From the NCBI RefSeq assembly GCF_023520895.1, contig NZ_CP026029.1:5084001-5148000 (forward strand): DNA of 64,000 nt, given 5' to 3'. A model generated the notes under the pieces. The model did not search any database and had not been told where the DNA came from. It saw only the letters and a program-made list of their open reading frames with translations. This document shows, in pieces, positions 33,814 to 41,756 of the stretch. The position numbers and the translations under genes are program-made. How positions within the stretch are numbered: position 1 is the stretch's first letter; every line of letters starts with the position of its first letter. The stretch is from Paenibacillus sp. PK3_47. GTDB taxonomy: Bacteria; Bacillota; Bacilli; Paenibacillales; Paenibacillaceae.

Positions 33814-35013
33814 GTGGGAAAAGCGTTAATTATTGGCGCTGGCGGTGTAGCAAGCGTCGTTGTGCATAAATGCTGCCAGAACCCGGATGTATTTGAAGAG
33901 ATCTGCATTGCCAGCCGTACGGTTGCGAAATGCGATGCTCTCAAGGAGAAACTTGACGGGGGCCAGACGAAGATTTCTACGGCTCAGCTTGATGCGGACA
34001 ACACGGAAGAAGTCATTGAACTGATCAAGAGCTTCCAGCCGGATGTCGTGATTAATGTGGCTCTCCCATACCAGGATCTGACGATCATGGATGCTTGCCT
34101 GGCTACCGGAGTCCATTATGTAGATACAGCTAACTACGAACCGCAGGATACTGCAAAATTCGAATATTCCTGGCAGTGGGCGTACAAGGAAAGATTCGAG
34201 AAGGCCGGAATTACCGCACTGCTGGGCAGCGGCTTTGACCCGGGTGTAACCGGCGTATTCACTGCGTATGCGCAGAAGCATTATTTTGATGAAATCCATA
34301 CGATTGATATTGTCGATGCGAACGCGGGCGACCATGGTTATCCGTTTGCCACCAACTTCAATCCTGAAATCAATATCCGCGAAATTACAGCAAACGGACG
34401 TTACTTCGAGAACGGCGAGTGGATTGAAACCGCACCGCTGTCCGAGAAAAAAGTATACGATCTCCCGGAGATCGGTCCGAAGGATATCTATCTTTTGTAT
34501 CATGAAGAGCTGGAATCCCTGGCTAAGAACATCAAGGGCGTGAAGAAAATCCGCTTCTGGATGACCTTCTCGCAGAACTACCTGACTCATCTGAAGGTGC
34601 TTGAGAACGTCGGTATGACTTCCATTGAGCCAATTATGTATGAAGGTAAAGAGATTATTCCTTTGCAGTTCCTGAAGGCCATTCTGCCTGACCCGGCTTC
34701 CCTGGGACCAAGAACCAAAGGTAAAACAAACATCGGCTGCATTATTCAAGGTACCAAAGACGGCCAGCCAAAAACGTATTATGTCTACAATGTCTGCGAT
34801 CATGAAGAGTGCTACAGAGAGGTTGGCTCCCAAGCGATCTCTTACACAACCGGTGTACCTGCAATGATCGGGGCTATGATGATTATCAAAGGCATCTGGA
34901 ACAAACCGGGCGTACACAATATTGAAGAATTCGATCCCGATCCGTTCATGGATGCCCTCAACAAACACGGGCTGCCTTGGCAAGAAGATTTCTCGCCGAC
35001 GCTGCTGGATTAG
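33814..35013 (+). CDS. Carboxynorspermidine/carboxyspermidine synthase (saccharopine dehydrogenase family)
   Basis: 399 residues. The N-terminal Rossmann motif is IIGAGGVASVV at residues 6-16, followed by the saccharopine-dehydrogenase-like core (VDTANYEPQDTA, GSGFDPGVTGVFTAYA). The family condenses aspartate semialdehyde with putrescine or diaminopropane and reduces the imine with NADPH, giving carboxyspermidine or carboxynorspermidine. GTG 33814 has a GGGGG site about 10 bases upstream. The decarboxylase gene follows after 12 bp, so both steps of the aminopropyltransferase-independent spermidine route are encoded in one operon. Confidence 0.85.
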   Translation: MGKALIIGAGGVASVVVHKCCQNPDVFEEICIASRTVAKCDALKEKLDGGQTKISTAQLDADNTEEVIELIKSFQPDVVINVALPYQDLTIMDACLATGVHYVDTANYEPQDTAKFEYSWQWAYKERFEKAGITALLGSGFDPGVTGVFTAYAQKHYFDEIHTIDIVDANAGDHGYPFATNFNPEINIREITANGRYFENGEWIETAPLSEKKVYDLPEIGPKDIYLLYHEELESLAKNIKGVKKIRFWMTFSQNYLTHLKVLENVGMTSIEPIMYEGKEIIPLQFLKAILPDPASLGPRTKGKTNIGCIIQGTKDGQPKTYYVYNVCDHEECYREVGSQAISYTTGVPAMIGAMMIIKGIWNKPGVHNIEEFDPDPFMDALNKHGLPWQEDFSPTLLD

Positions 35014-35025
35014 GACGCTAGGATC

Positions 35026-36177
35026 ATGAAGATTAAAGAAATCGATATTGATATCAGCATGCTGCCGTCCCCTGCCTATCTCGTGGATGAACGCCTGCTG
35101 ACGAAGAATCTGGAAACTCTGAATTATGTGCAGGAGCGCAGCGGAGCCAAGATTCTTCTGGCACAAAAAGGCTTCTCCATGCATTCCATGTACCCGCTGG
35201 TCGGCAAATACCTGCATGGTGTAACCTCCAGCTCCCTCTTCGAAGCGCGTCTTGGCTTCGAGGAGATGGGCAAAGAGGTCCATGTCTATGCACCGGCTTA
35301 TGTAGACCGCGAATTCGACGAGCTGCTCGGCTACAGCGACCACATTGTGTTCAACTCGTTTGACCAATGGAACCGGTTCAAGGAACGGGTGCAGAACGCA
35401 CCGAAGAAGATCAGCTGCGGTATCCGTGTCAATCCGGAATATTCCGAGATTGAAGTACCGCTGTATGATCCTTGCTATAACTACTCCCGTATGGGCGTAA
35501 CCCTGCCGAACTTCCGTCCGGAAGAACTGGACGGCATTGAGGGGCTTCATTTCCATACGATGTGCGAACAAAACTCGGATACCCTGGAGCGCACGCTCAA
35601 GGTGGTGGAAGAGAAGTTCGGCCAGTATCTGCATAACATGAAATGGCTGAACTTCGGCGGCGGTCATCATATTACCCGTCCCGACTATGATCTGGAGACG
35701 TTGATCAAGTGCATTCTGCATATGAAGGAAACGTATAATGTGGAGATATACCTGGAACCGGGCGAGGCGATTGCCCTTAATACCGGATATCTGGTAGCCA
35801 CTGTACTGGACACCATGCATAACGGAATGGACATTGCGATTCTCGATACTTCCGCTGAATGTCATATGCCGGATGTCCTGGCAATGCCTTACCGTCCGGG
35901 TATTATCGGTTCCGGCCTGCCTGGAGAGTTCCCGTATACGTACAGACTCGGCGGCATGACCTGTCTGGCGGGAGATGTGATCGGGGATTACTCTTTCCCT
36001 GAGCCGCTGAAATACGGCGACAAGCTGATCTTCCTCGACATGGCGCATTATTCCATGGTGAAGAACCACATGTTCAACGGCGTGAACCTGCCGGCCATCG
36101 CTTCGTACAATGACGAAGAGGGCATCAAGGTGATCCGCGAGTTCGAGTACAGCGACTTTAGCGGCCGTTTGTCTTAA
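35026..36177 (+). CDS. nspC: Carboxynorspermidine decarboxylase
   Basis: 383 residues, an alanine-racemase-fold (fold III) PLP decarboxylase. The PLP lysine is probably Lys48 in LLAQKGFSMHS, the His of HFHTMCEQ lies near residue 182, the glycine loop FGGGHHI is near 210-216, and the diaminopimelate-decarboxylase-like C-terminal part contains CLAGDVIGDYSF. It removes the carboxyl group of carboxyspermidine to give spermidine. Start after a weak AGGA. A terminator follows at 36191. Confidence 0.85.
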   Translation: MKIKEIDIDISMLPSPAYLVDERLLTKNLETLNYVQERSGAKILLAQKGFSMHSMYPLVGKYLHGVTSSSLFEARLGFEEMGKEVHVYAPAYVDREFDELLGYSDHIVFNSFDQWNRFKERVQNAPKKISCGIRVNPEYSEIEVPLYDPCYNYSRMGVTLPNFRPEELDGIEGLHFHTMCEQNSDTLERTLKVVEEKFGQYLHNMKWLNFGGGHHITRPDYDLETLIKCILHMKETYNVEIYLEPGEAIALNTGYLVATVLDTMHNGMDIAILDTSAECHMPDVLAMPYRPGIIGSGLPGEFPYTYRLGGMTCLAGDVIGDYSFPEPLKYGDKLIFLDMAHYSMVKNHMFNGVNLPAIASYNDEEGIKVIREFEYSDFSGRLS

Positions 36178-36190
36178 TCCCTTTATAATG

Positions 36191-36235
36191 AAGTGTTCCG
36201 TCAGTCATGGTTGTGGCTGGCGGGGCACTTTTTTT
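36191..36235 (+). terminator. Terminator of the spermidine operon
   Basis: Arms AAGTGTTCCGTCAG and CTGGCGGGGCACTT (several G-T wobbles) around a 12-nt loop, followed by a run of seven or more T. Confidence 0.85.
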
Positions 36236-36271
36236 GTTGGTTGCAAGTATGGCAAGCATTGGAGGTAGAAA

Positions 36272-36316
36272 ATGGATATAGCTATTAAATCCAAAGCTCC
36301 GGATTCAGCATCGTAG
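36272..36316 (+). CDS. Possible 14-residue leader peptide
   Basis: ATG at 36272 preceded by GGAGG (36261-36265) at good spacing opens MDIAIKSKAPDSAS and stops at TAG 36314-36316, 42 bp before the kinase start. The strong ribosome site and isolation make translation plausible. It has no run of one amino acid, so classical attenuation is not supported. It could equally be the remnant start of a longer gene. Confidence 0.3.
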   Translation: MDIAIKSKAPDSAS

Positions 36317-36358
36317 TAACATTAAGCTACTGATCATTATAAGGAGCTGTTGATAAGC

Positions 36359-37339
36359 GTGTTAAAATTAAAGTATTTGTTCAATAATCCGGATTTGGCC
36401 GAGATGCTGCTGAAAAACTGGGAGTATGATCCGGAATCGCTGGGGATGTTCCGGCATTACCGGATTTCCTCCAATGCCGTCTATCCATTCCAGGCTGGCG
36501 GGCACACTCAGCTGCTGAGGTTCGCACCGCAGTCCGAAAAGCTTAAAAACAATCTGCTCGCAGAGCTTGAGTTCATTACATACCTGAAGACCTGCGGGTA
36601 CGGGGTACTGGAAAGTGTGCCTGCAAGCGGAGGAGCTGAACTTGTGGAAGCGCAGACCCCGTGGGGAGATTATTATGCTTCTGTCTTTAAAAAGGTGGCG
36701 GGCAAGCAGCTGTCCAGCATCGGTCTAAGTGACCGGGTAGTCTATAAATACGGTGAGGCTTTGGGGCAGTTGCATCAGTTGTCAAGAAGCTATGAACTTA
36801 AGGGCGGTAAAAGGTGGAGCCATCGGGATGTGCTGGAATGGATCAAGGATGTACTGGCGGAATTTCCGCTGGAGCATGCGGCCAGAGCAGAAGCGGACCT
36901 GCTGGCGGACTATTTTAACGGATTATCCGTTGCACCAGACAATTATGGGCTGATTCACTATGATTTTGAAAAAGATAATGTGTTCTATGATGAAGCCACC
37001 GGTACCATTAACGTCATCGACTTTGATGACAGCATGTACCACTGGTATGCGGCAGACATCGGACAGGCGCTGGACAGCCTGCTGGAGGACGTAGCAACCG
37101 ATGAACAGGAGGTTATGAAGAGCAGCTTCCTGGAGGGATACCGGAGCAAGTATACGCTGTCTGAAACAGGGCCTTCCCCGGAGGCATGCCGGCGCTTTGC
37201 CAATCTGTACGGGTATGCGCGTATTATAAGATCCACGGCTGAGCGCTGGGAGCATGAACCGGAGTGGCTGGCGGGGCTGAGGGTACGGCTGGAGCATGCG
37301 ATGAAGGAGAAGGCTTCCGGGTTTGGGGAGCCGCTGTAA
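36359..37339 (+). CDS. APH-family phosphotransferase (aminoglycoside/choline kinase-like)
   Basis: About 326 residues with a protein-kinase-like small-molecule kinase fold. The catalytic loop LIHYDFEKDNVFY (about residues 199-211) gives the HxD-x4-N signature, and VIDFDDSMYHW (about 218-228) carries the Mg-binding Asp. Members phosphorylate aminoglycosides, choline, homoserine or other hydroxyls, and the substrate here is unknown. GTG 36359 is 12 bases after AAGGAG. TTG 36350 is in frame but only 3 bases from that site. Not an obvious resistance gene: it sits next to polyamine genes. Confidence 0.75.
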   Translation: MLKLKYLFNNPDLAEMLLKNWEYDPESLGMFRHYRISSNAVYPFQAGGHTQLLRFAPQSEKLKNNLLAELEFITYLKTCGYGVLESVPASGGAELVEAQTPWGDYYASVFKKVAGKQLSSIGLSDRVVYKYGEALGQLHQLSRSYELKGGKRWSHRDVLEWIKDVLAEFPLEHAARAEADLLADYFNGLSVAPDNYGLIHYDFEKDNVFYDEATGTINVIDFDDSMYHWYAADIGQALDSLLEDVATDEQEVMKSSFLEGYRSKYTLSETGPSPEACRRFANLYGYARIIRSTAERWEHEPEWLAGLRVRLEHAMKEKASGFGEPL

Positions 37340-37356
37340 CTGTTGCGGCAGCGGGA

Positions 37357-37542
37357 TAGCTGCATTTCATACAACTAAAATGACGTATTTGTGGGCAGAA
37401 AGAACTTTAGTTGTATTTCGTACAGTTAAATAAGTGTAATGGAGCGTGGAAGGCGTTTAATACGGATTTTAGTTGTATGGACTGCAATTAAAGTAAAAAA
37501 TCAGCCAATGCAGCGTTAAATAGCTGTATGAAATACACTTAT
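37357..37542. repeat. Cluster II of the TTTAGTTGTA-N5-TACAGTTAAA repeat family
   Basis: Four copies at 37357-37380, 37406-37430, 37467-37492 and 37519-37542. The copy at 37406 is the best palindrome: TTTAGTTGTA, then TTTCG, then TACAGTTAAA. Spacing is 49-61 bp. The stretch 37340-37640 holds no gene. Together with cluster I, these repeats bracket the spermidine and kinase genes. Confidence 0.7.
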
Positions 37543-37638
37543 AGTGCTTCTGCCCCGTGTCTCCTTCGAAATATCCAGCCTCTTCTCTCTAATGCAGCAC
37601 GTCTCAACGATAATGCCGCAGACATAAGTAGCTGCAAC

Positions 37639-37686
37639 AAGCGGCCCCGTCTCCCACTAGTGTGGAGGGCGGGGCCGCTGCTTTTG
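37639..37686 (-). terminator. Strong hairpin terminator for the RCC1/stalk gene
   Basis: Arms AGCGGCCCCGTC and GGCGGGGCCGCT around a CCC/GTGGA-rich loop, just downstream of the minus-strand stop at 37702. On the minus strand it follows the stop codon, although its T-run is short. Confidence 0.6.
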
Positions 37687-37701
37687 GGTCCTGCAAAATG
37701 C

Positions 37702-39297
37702 TTATTTCATCGTAATCGCAATTTCTTCCTGCTGCGGCAGCCAATCGACCTTGGCCCCGAGCTGCTCGCTGATGAAGCGCAGCGGCAGGTAAATGGTCCC
37801 GTTCACGATAAAAGGCGGGGTCGCCAAAGTCACTTCCTTACCGTTCACTGTAGTTGCTCCGCTGACCGTATTGATTACGATGGATAGAGGCGTTTTTCCG
37901 GCCGTTGTGCGGGTAATCGTTACCTTTTTGTCCACAGTCATCAGCGTTCCGCCCGGTTTATCCGGTCCGGCAGGCTTCGTCTGGATATCCTCTTTGTAAG
38001 CTACGGTGGCTCCCAGTTTGTCAAACAGGGAACGGAGAGGGACAAAGTTCTGCCCGGCCCGGGTAATAACGCCATTCGTCAGGCTGACCCTTTGACCGTT
38101 CAGAGAAACAGCAATCGGCTTTTGCATGGGCACAGGCTTCTCAAAGCTGAAATCATAATTCGCATAACCGAGCTGGGCATTTTTGTTGACGCCCCAGCCC
38201 CAGAGGGTCCCGTCATTTTTTTGCATAATGATATGCCGGCCGCCTGCTTCCAGAGAAGCTACATCAGAGGCCAGGAGTGTGAACTTTGCCCCTGGTGCAA
38301 TGGATTCACCGTCGATGGAGGCAGTGTAGACATTTCCTTCCGCAGTTAGAGCTACAATTGAACGTTCAATTATATGGGCATCCGTCACATTGCTGAGACC
38401 GGTAAAGCGTACAGGAACAGCCTGTGTATGATAGGTCGTGCCGTCGGAGAACCCTGAAACGGTAGCGCCCCAGAACCATAATTTAGCGTCACCGTCAACC
38501 GCCAGGGAAGTCCACCCGTTGTCCTGAATCATGCGGATATTCTGTAAATTCTGAATTCGGGCAGGTGCCAATACGGTGCTTCCGGTGCCGGGCTCATTTC
38601 TCGATTGTATCGGCCAGCTCCACACGGTGCCGTCTTGATGCAGCGCATAGTTATAGTCCAGCTGGGTGATATTGCTTAAGTTTTGAACTGGCTGAAAGGT
38701 GGCCAATTCATCGATGGATGTCCATACGGAACCGTCTGTCTTAAGCAAAAGGATCCGTCTCCAGGAATCCTGCTCATTATTCTCATAATACATGGAGACC
38801 GCAGCCACTTGACTAATACCGGCAACGGATTCGAAAGGACCCATGGTAATACCATCCGCACCCATAACAGCTTTATATACAGCGCCTTCTCCAGTAAGTG
38901 CAATGTACAGGTCGCCTATCGCGTAGAGTCCGGTCAGGTTGCTCAGCTCGTTGACTGGAACAGTTTCCATGGCGAGTGTCCTGGCGTTAGTCTGCCATCT
39001 CCAGACTGAGTGATCCTTGGCGGTGATGAATGCCCCGTCATACAGACTGAAGGAAGCCTGGACCTCCTGCAGACCCGGAACCTGCGTGGGTACGGAACGG
39101 CTGCCGCCCCAGACCCAAAGACTGCCGTCATTTTTGATAAGATGATTACTTCCGTAAGAAGCGATGTTAGATGCAGTGGCGGCTGTTTCTGCTGCATTGG
39201 CAGCATTAGCGGCTGTTGCCGCGGGTCCTGCTGTGGAGACACTTACAGAAGCCGCTAAGCCCATAATCAGGCCCAGCAGTTTTGACCATTTTTTCAT
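37702..39297 (-). CDS. Secreted RCC1-like propeller with C-terminal stalk domain
   Basis: 531 residues with a signal peptide (KLLGLIMGLAASVSVSTAG). Residues about 45-370 form RCC1-type repeats of the kind LKTDGSVWTS, LHQDGTVWSW and MQKNDGTLWGWGVNKNAQLG. From about residue 385 on there is a copper-amine-oxidase-N stalk domain (NFVPLRSLFDKLGATVAY, TIYLPLRFISEQLGAKVDW). An exported, wall- or matrix-associated protein of unknown role, with the same stalk fold as the products at 5682 and 44044. Start ATG with a GGGGG site 7 bases upstream. Confidence 0.8.
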   Translation of the reverse strand: MKKWSKLLGLIMGLAASVSVSTAGPAATAANAANAAETAATASNIASYGSNHLIKNDGSLWVWGGSRSVPTQVPGLQEVQASFSLYDGAFITAKDHSVWRWQTNARTLAMETVPVNELSNLTGLYAIGDLYIALTGEGAVYKAVMGADGITMGPFESVAGISQVAAVSMYYENNEQDSWRRILLLKTDGSVWTSIDELATFQPVQNLSNITQLDYNYALHQDGTVWSWPIQSRNEPGTGSTVLAPARIQNLQNIRMIQDNGWTSLAVDGDAKLWFWGATVSGFSDGTTYHTQAVPVRFTGLSNVTDAHIIERSIVALTAEGNVYTASIDGESIAPGAKFTLLASDVASLEAGGRHIIMQKNDGTLWGWGVNKNAQLGYANYDFSFEKPVPMQKPIAVSLNGQRVSLTNGVITRAGQNFVPLRSLFDKLGATVAYKEDIQTKPAGPDKPGGTLMTVDKKVTITRTTAGKTPLSIVINTVSGATTVNGKEVTLATPPFIVNGTIYLPLRFISEQLGAKVDWLPQQEEIAITMK

Positions 39298-39507
39298 TGG
39301 GAATCCCCCGTTTTTATGTATTTTGGAAATATGGGTAAATTAACCAAAGGTATCCGGCTTTAAGTTAGACGCTGGCCGGGTTTAAAAAGTTTCTCCTGGA
39401 ATTGAAAACCAAAATATTTCTATAACAAAATATACCAAATCAGAGCATTATGGTAATATAAAATTAGCTTGGAATCCATAAAACTTATTCGAATGCGGGG
39501 AGTAGTC

Positions 39508-40974
39508 TTGAAAATATTTTATATACTGATGTTTCTCTCGTTATGGACAATCGGCGGGATCTTCCTTACATATAATATCAGGACAAGCTTCTGGAACGGG
39601 ATGATGCTGATTGCCGGTGGGATGGCCAGCTTTGCCTTTTCTATTCATCTTGTAATTATGCCTTTCCTGGTGCCCCGGGAGTGGTTGTCACCCTCCCTCA
39701 GCGGATTCATTTATCAGTTAAGTATTGCGGCAATGACCATTTACTTCTACATATTTCCCTACTTTGTGTGCATGGGCGGAGTATGGCACGGGGCCATTCG
39801 TTCCTATAGACTGAAGGTGCTGGCTTCTGCGGTACTGGCAATACCGGCGCTGGTGCTGCTGGCCGTCCAGCTGCTGCATCAGCCCTGGGGCGTCTTCGAC
39901 ATTGCGGCCTTCCGCTGGTGGGCAGGCTTTTATTTGCTCGTGGGCTATACATTTTATTATCTCGCGTACCGCAGAGAAACAGAGTATTTTGCCAAAAGAA
40001 ATAAAAAACGTTCCGGCCTGCTATTCACGTGTGGTACTCTGTTTGCCTTTATCACTGACTTTGTAGGCTTTCACTCCTTAAGGATGGGGGAGGGGATCTT
40101 CAATCTGGAGAGTAACGGCGCGTGGAAATTCAACGTGGTGGTCATTTTGGCATTGGTGGCTATAATTATCATTTACACGGTGAAGTACGGGTTTCTTGGC
40201 ATCAAGCTCAGAATTGAACGGGAAAGAATGGATGTCTCCATGCGTGCACTTACAATGGGAGTCTCGATCCTGAATCACTCTATCAAAAATGAAATTCAAA
40301 AAATCAATTACTTGGCCGAAAAGACGGAAAGTTATATTCATAGCAGCCAGCCGGACAAATCACTGCAGTCTATCGAACAAATTCATCAGGTTACCTCCCA
40401 TCTAATGGATATGGTAGGCAGAATAAAAGACAAGGCCGATGATATTGTGCTGAGTGAAACACATAACTGCATTGAGGATCTGCTGACAGCCGTCCTTCAG
40501 CCGATGCAGCCGATGCTGGATAGCCGGGCAGTCCGGACAGTAGTGCGGCAGGAGGAAGGCGGTGAGTTAATCTGCGACGCGCTGCATTTCAAGGAGATGC
40601 TGTCTAACCTTATCCATAATGCTATGGATGCCATCGAACCTGCAGGCGGCCTTATTTCCTTGCGGACAAGCAAAACCAAACGTTATTTTACCCTTGAGGT
40701 GACCGATAATGGAAGCGGCATACCGAAGGATCAGCTGGGGAAGATCTTTGAACCCTTTTATACCACCAAGAAAAATCCATATAATCACGGGCTCGGACTG
40801 TCCTACTGCTTGTCAGTCATGCGTAAACACGGCGGCAGGCTGACCATCGGAAATGCAGAATCGGGTCAAGGGACAACCGTAATGCTTCATTTTCCGGTTC
40901 AGCGCTATCAAGCGTCTGCGGAACCAGACATCCTTTCGTCTGTGCCTGTGAGCAAGTCTGTCAGTCGCTTTTAA
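39508..40974 (+). CDS. Membrane sensor histidine kinase with about seven TM helices
   Basis: About 488 residues. The N-terminal 230 residues have about seven hydrophobic helices, starting with IFYILMFLSLWTIGGIF and ending with VVVILALVAIIIIYTVKYG, a sensor type without an extracellular domain. The phospho-acceptor helix is probably VSILNHSIKNEIQKINYLAE (His in NHSIKNE). The ATPase domain has N box LIHNAMDAI, G1 DNGSGIP, F box and G2 NHGLGLSYC. TTG 39508 follows GGGGAG at 5 bases, and the upstream TTG at 39469 lacks a site. Its 3' end overlaps the convergent response-regulator gene by 14 bp, an unusual layout for a cognate pair. Confidence 0.8.
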   Translation: MKIFYILMFLSLWTIGGIFLTYNIRTSFWNGMMLIAGGMASFAFSIHLVIMPFLVPREWLSPSLSGFIYQLSIAAMTIYFYIFPYFVCMGGVWHGAIRSYRLKVLASAVLAIPALVLLAVQLLHQPWGVFDIAAFRWWAGFYLLVGYTFYYLAYRRETEYFAKRNKKRSGLLFTCGTLFAFITDFVGFHSLRMGEGIFNLESNGAWKFNVVVILALVAIIIIYTVKYGFLGIKLRIERERMDVSMRALTMGVSILNHSIKNEIQKINYLAEKTESYIHSSQPDKSLQSIEQIHQVTSHLMDMVGRIKDKADDIVLSETHNCIEDLLTAVLQPMQPMLDSRAVRTVVRQEEGGELICDALHFKEMLSNLIHNAMDAIEPAGGLISLRTSKTKRYFTLEVTDNGSGIPKDQLGKIFEPFYTTKKNPYNHGLGLSYCLSVMRKHGGRLTIGNAESGQGTTVMLHFPVQRYQASAEPDILSSVPVSKSVSRF

Positions 40975-41548
40975 AATAAGTGAGTTTATTCTTGATGCTC
41001 TTTAGCTGGGATTTAATGGTATTTGTTGATTTATGAAGCTTATCGGAAATCTGCTGCTTGCTGAGGCCTTCTTTTCTCAAATCGAACACCTCCCGCTCCA
41101 TAGGCGACAGCTCCATCAGCTGAATTTCACTGCGCATCACCCGTGCGGCATCCGCGTGAATCGTTGAACGGTCCTCATGCGCTTCCCGGATTGCCCGTAC
41201 GATATCTTTATAACTCAGCTTGGTAATGTAATTGAGCGCACCGTATTGGAATGATTTCATAATGATCTCCTTTTCGGTCAGTGAGGTCAGCATGATTACT
41301 TTAACCCCCTGTTCATAAAGCCTGGACAATATCTCTTTGGCGGCTTCCAGACCATCGAGATTGTTACCGGTCAGATTAATGTCCATCAGAATGATATCCA
41401 AAGGATACCGGAACGCCGCCTCAACCGCCTCTTCTTTCGTGCCGGCAACAGCTACAACCTCAATATCCGGCTCCTCGGACAAGTCAGCGCTTATGTTCTG
41501 CTGCCAAAAGGGATCATCCTCCACTAACATGACACGAATACGCTCCAT
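40961..41548 (-). CDS. NarL/FixJ-family response regulator
   Basis: 195 residues. The receiver domain occupies about 1-120, with acidic pocket VEDD (residues 9-12), probable phospho-Asp in IILMDINLTG, switch Thr in IMLTSLTE and Lys in ITKLS. The LuxR-type HTH occupies about 140-192 (LSPMEREVFDLRKEGLSKQQ; then NTIKSQLKSI). It is convergent with the kinase and divergent from the P450 gene, with tandem inverted repeats between. GGAGGG precedes the ATG. Likely partner of the adjacent kinase and possible regulator of the P450 gene (inference). Confidence 0.85.
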   Translation of the reverse strand: MERIRVMLVEDDPFWQQNISADLSEEPDIEVVAVAGTKEEAVEAAFRYPLDIILMDINLTGNNLDGLEAAKEILSRLYEQGVKVIMLTSLTEKEIIMKSFQYGALNYITKLSYKDIVRAIREAHEDRSTIHADAARVMRSEIQLMELSPMEREVFDLRKEGLSKQQISDKLHKSTNTIKSQLKSIKNKLTYFKSD

Positions 41549-41615
41549 TGCATACCCTCCAATACTCTAATTACAGGTTAGCCATAGTATAACAAAGGAA
41601 TCTCCCGTGCTGGTA

Positions 41616-41667
41616 GGGTGATTTTTTTTCACCCTTGGGAGCACAGGGGGGTGAAAAAAGTTCATCC
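41616..41667. promoter_or_regulatory. Tandem GGGTGA-N7-TCAYCC inverted repeats
   Basis: Copy 1: GGGTGA, seven T, TCACCC (41616-41634). Copy 2: GGGTGA, seven bases, TCATCC (41649-41667, one mismatch). The copies start 33 bp apart, close to three helical turns, in the divergent region between the response regulator and the P450 gene. The form is that of a NarL-type dimer operator pair. Confidence 0.55.
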
Positions 41668-41756
41668 TCCCCAATGCTGTGCCGGCGCTATAAGCTATGA
41701 ACTGTTAACGGCAGCCGCTGCGCCGGAATAGAGAGATGAAACGGAGAGATCACAAG

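Noticed and set aside
33826..36069. A 747-codon open frame on the minus strand opposite the carboxyspermidine synthase and decarboxylase genes
   Set aside because: It is the mirror of two well-supported genes, has no ribosome site or recognisable domain, and is a by-product of their codon usage.
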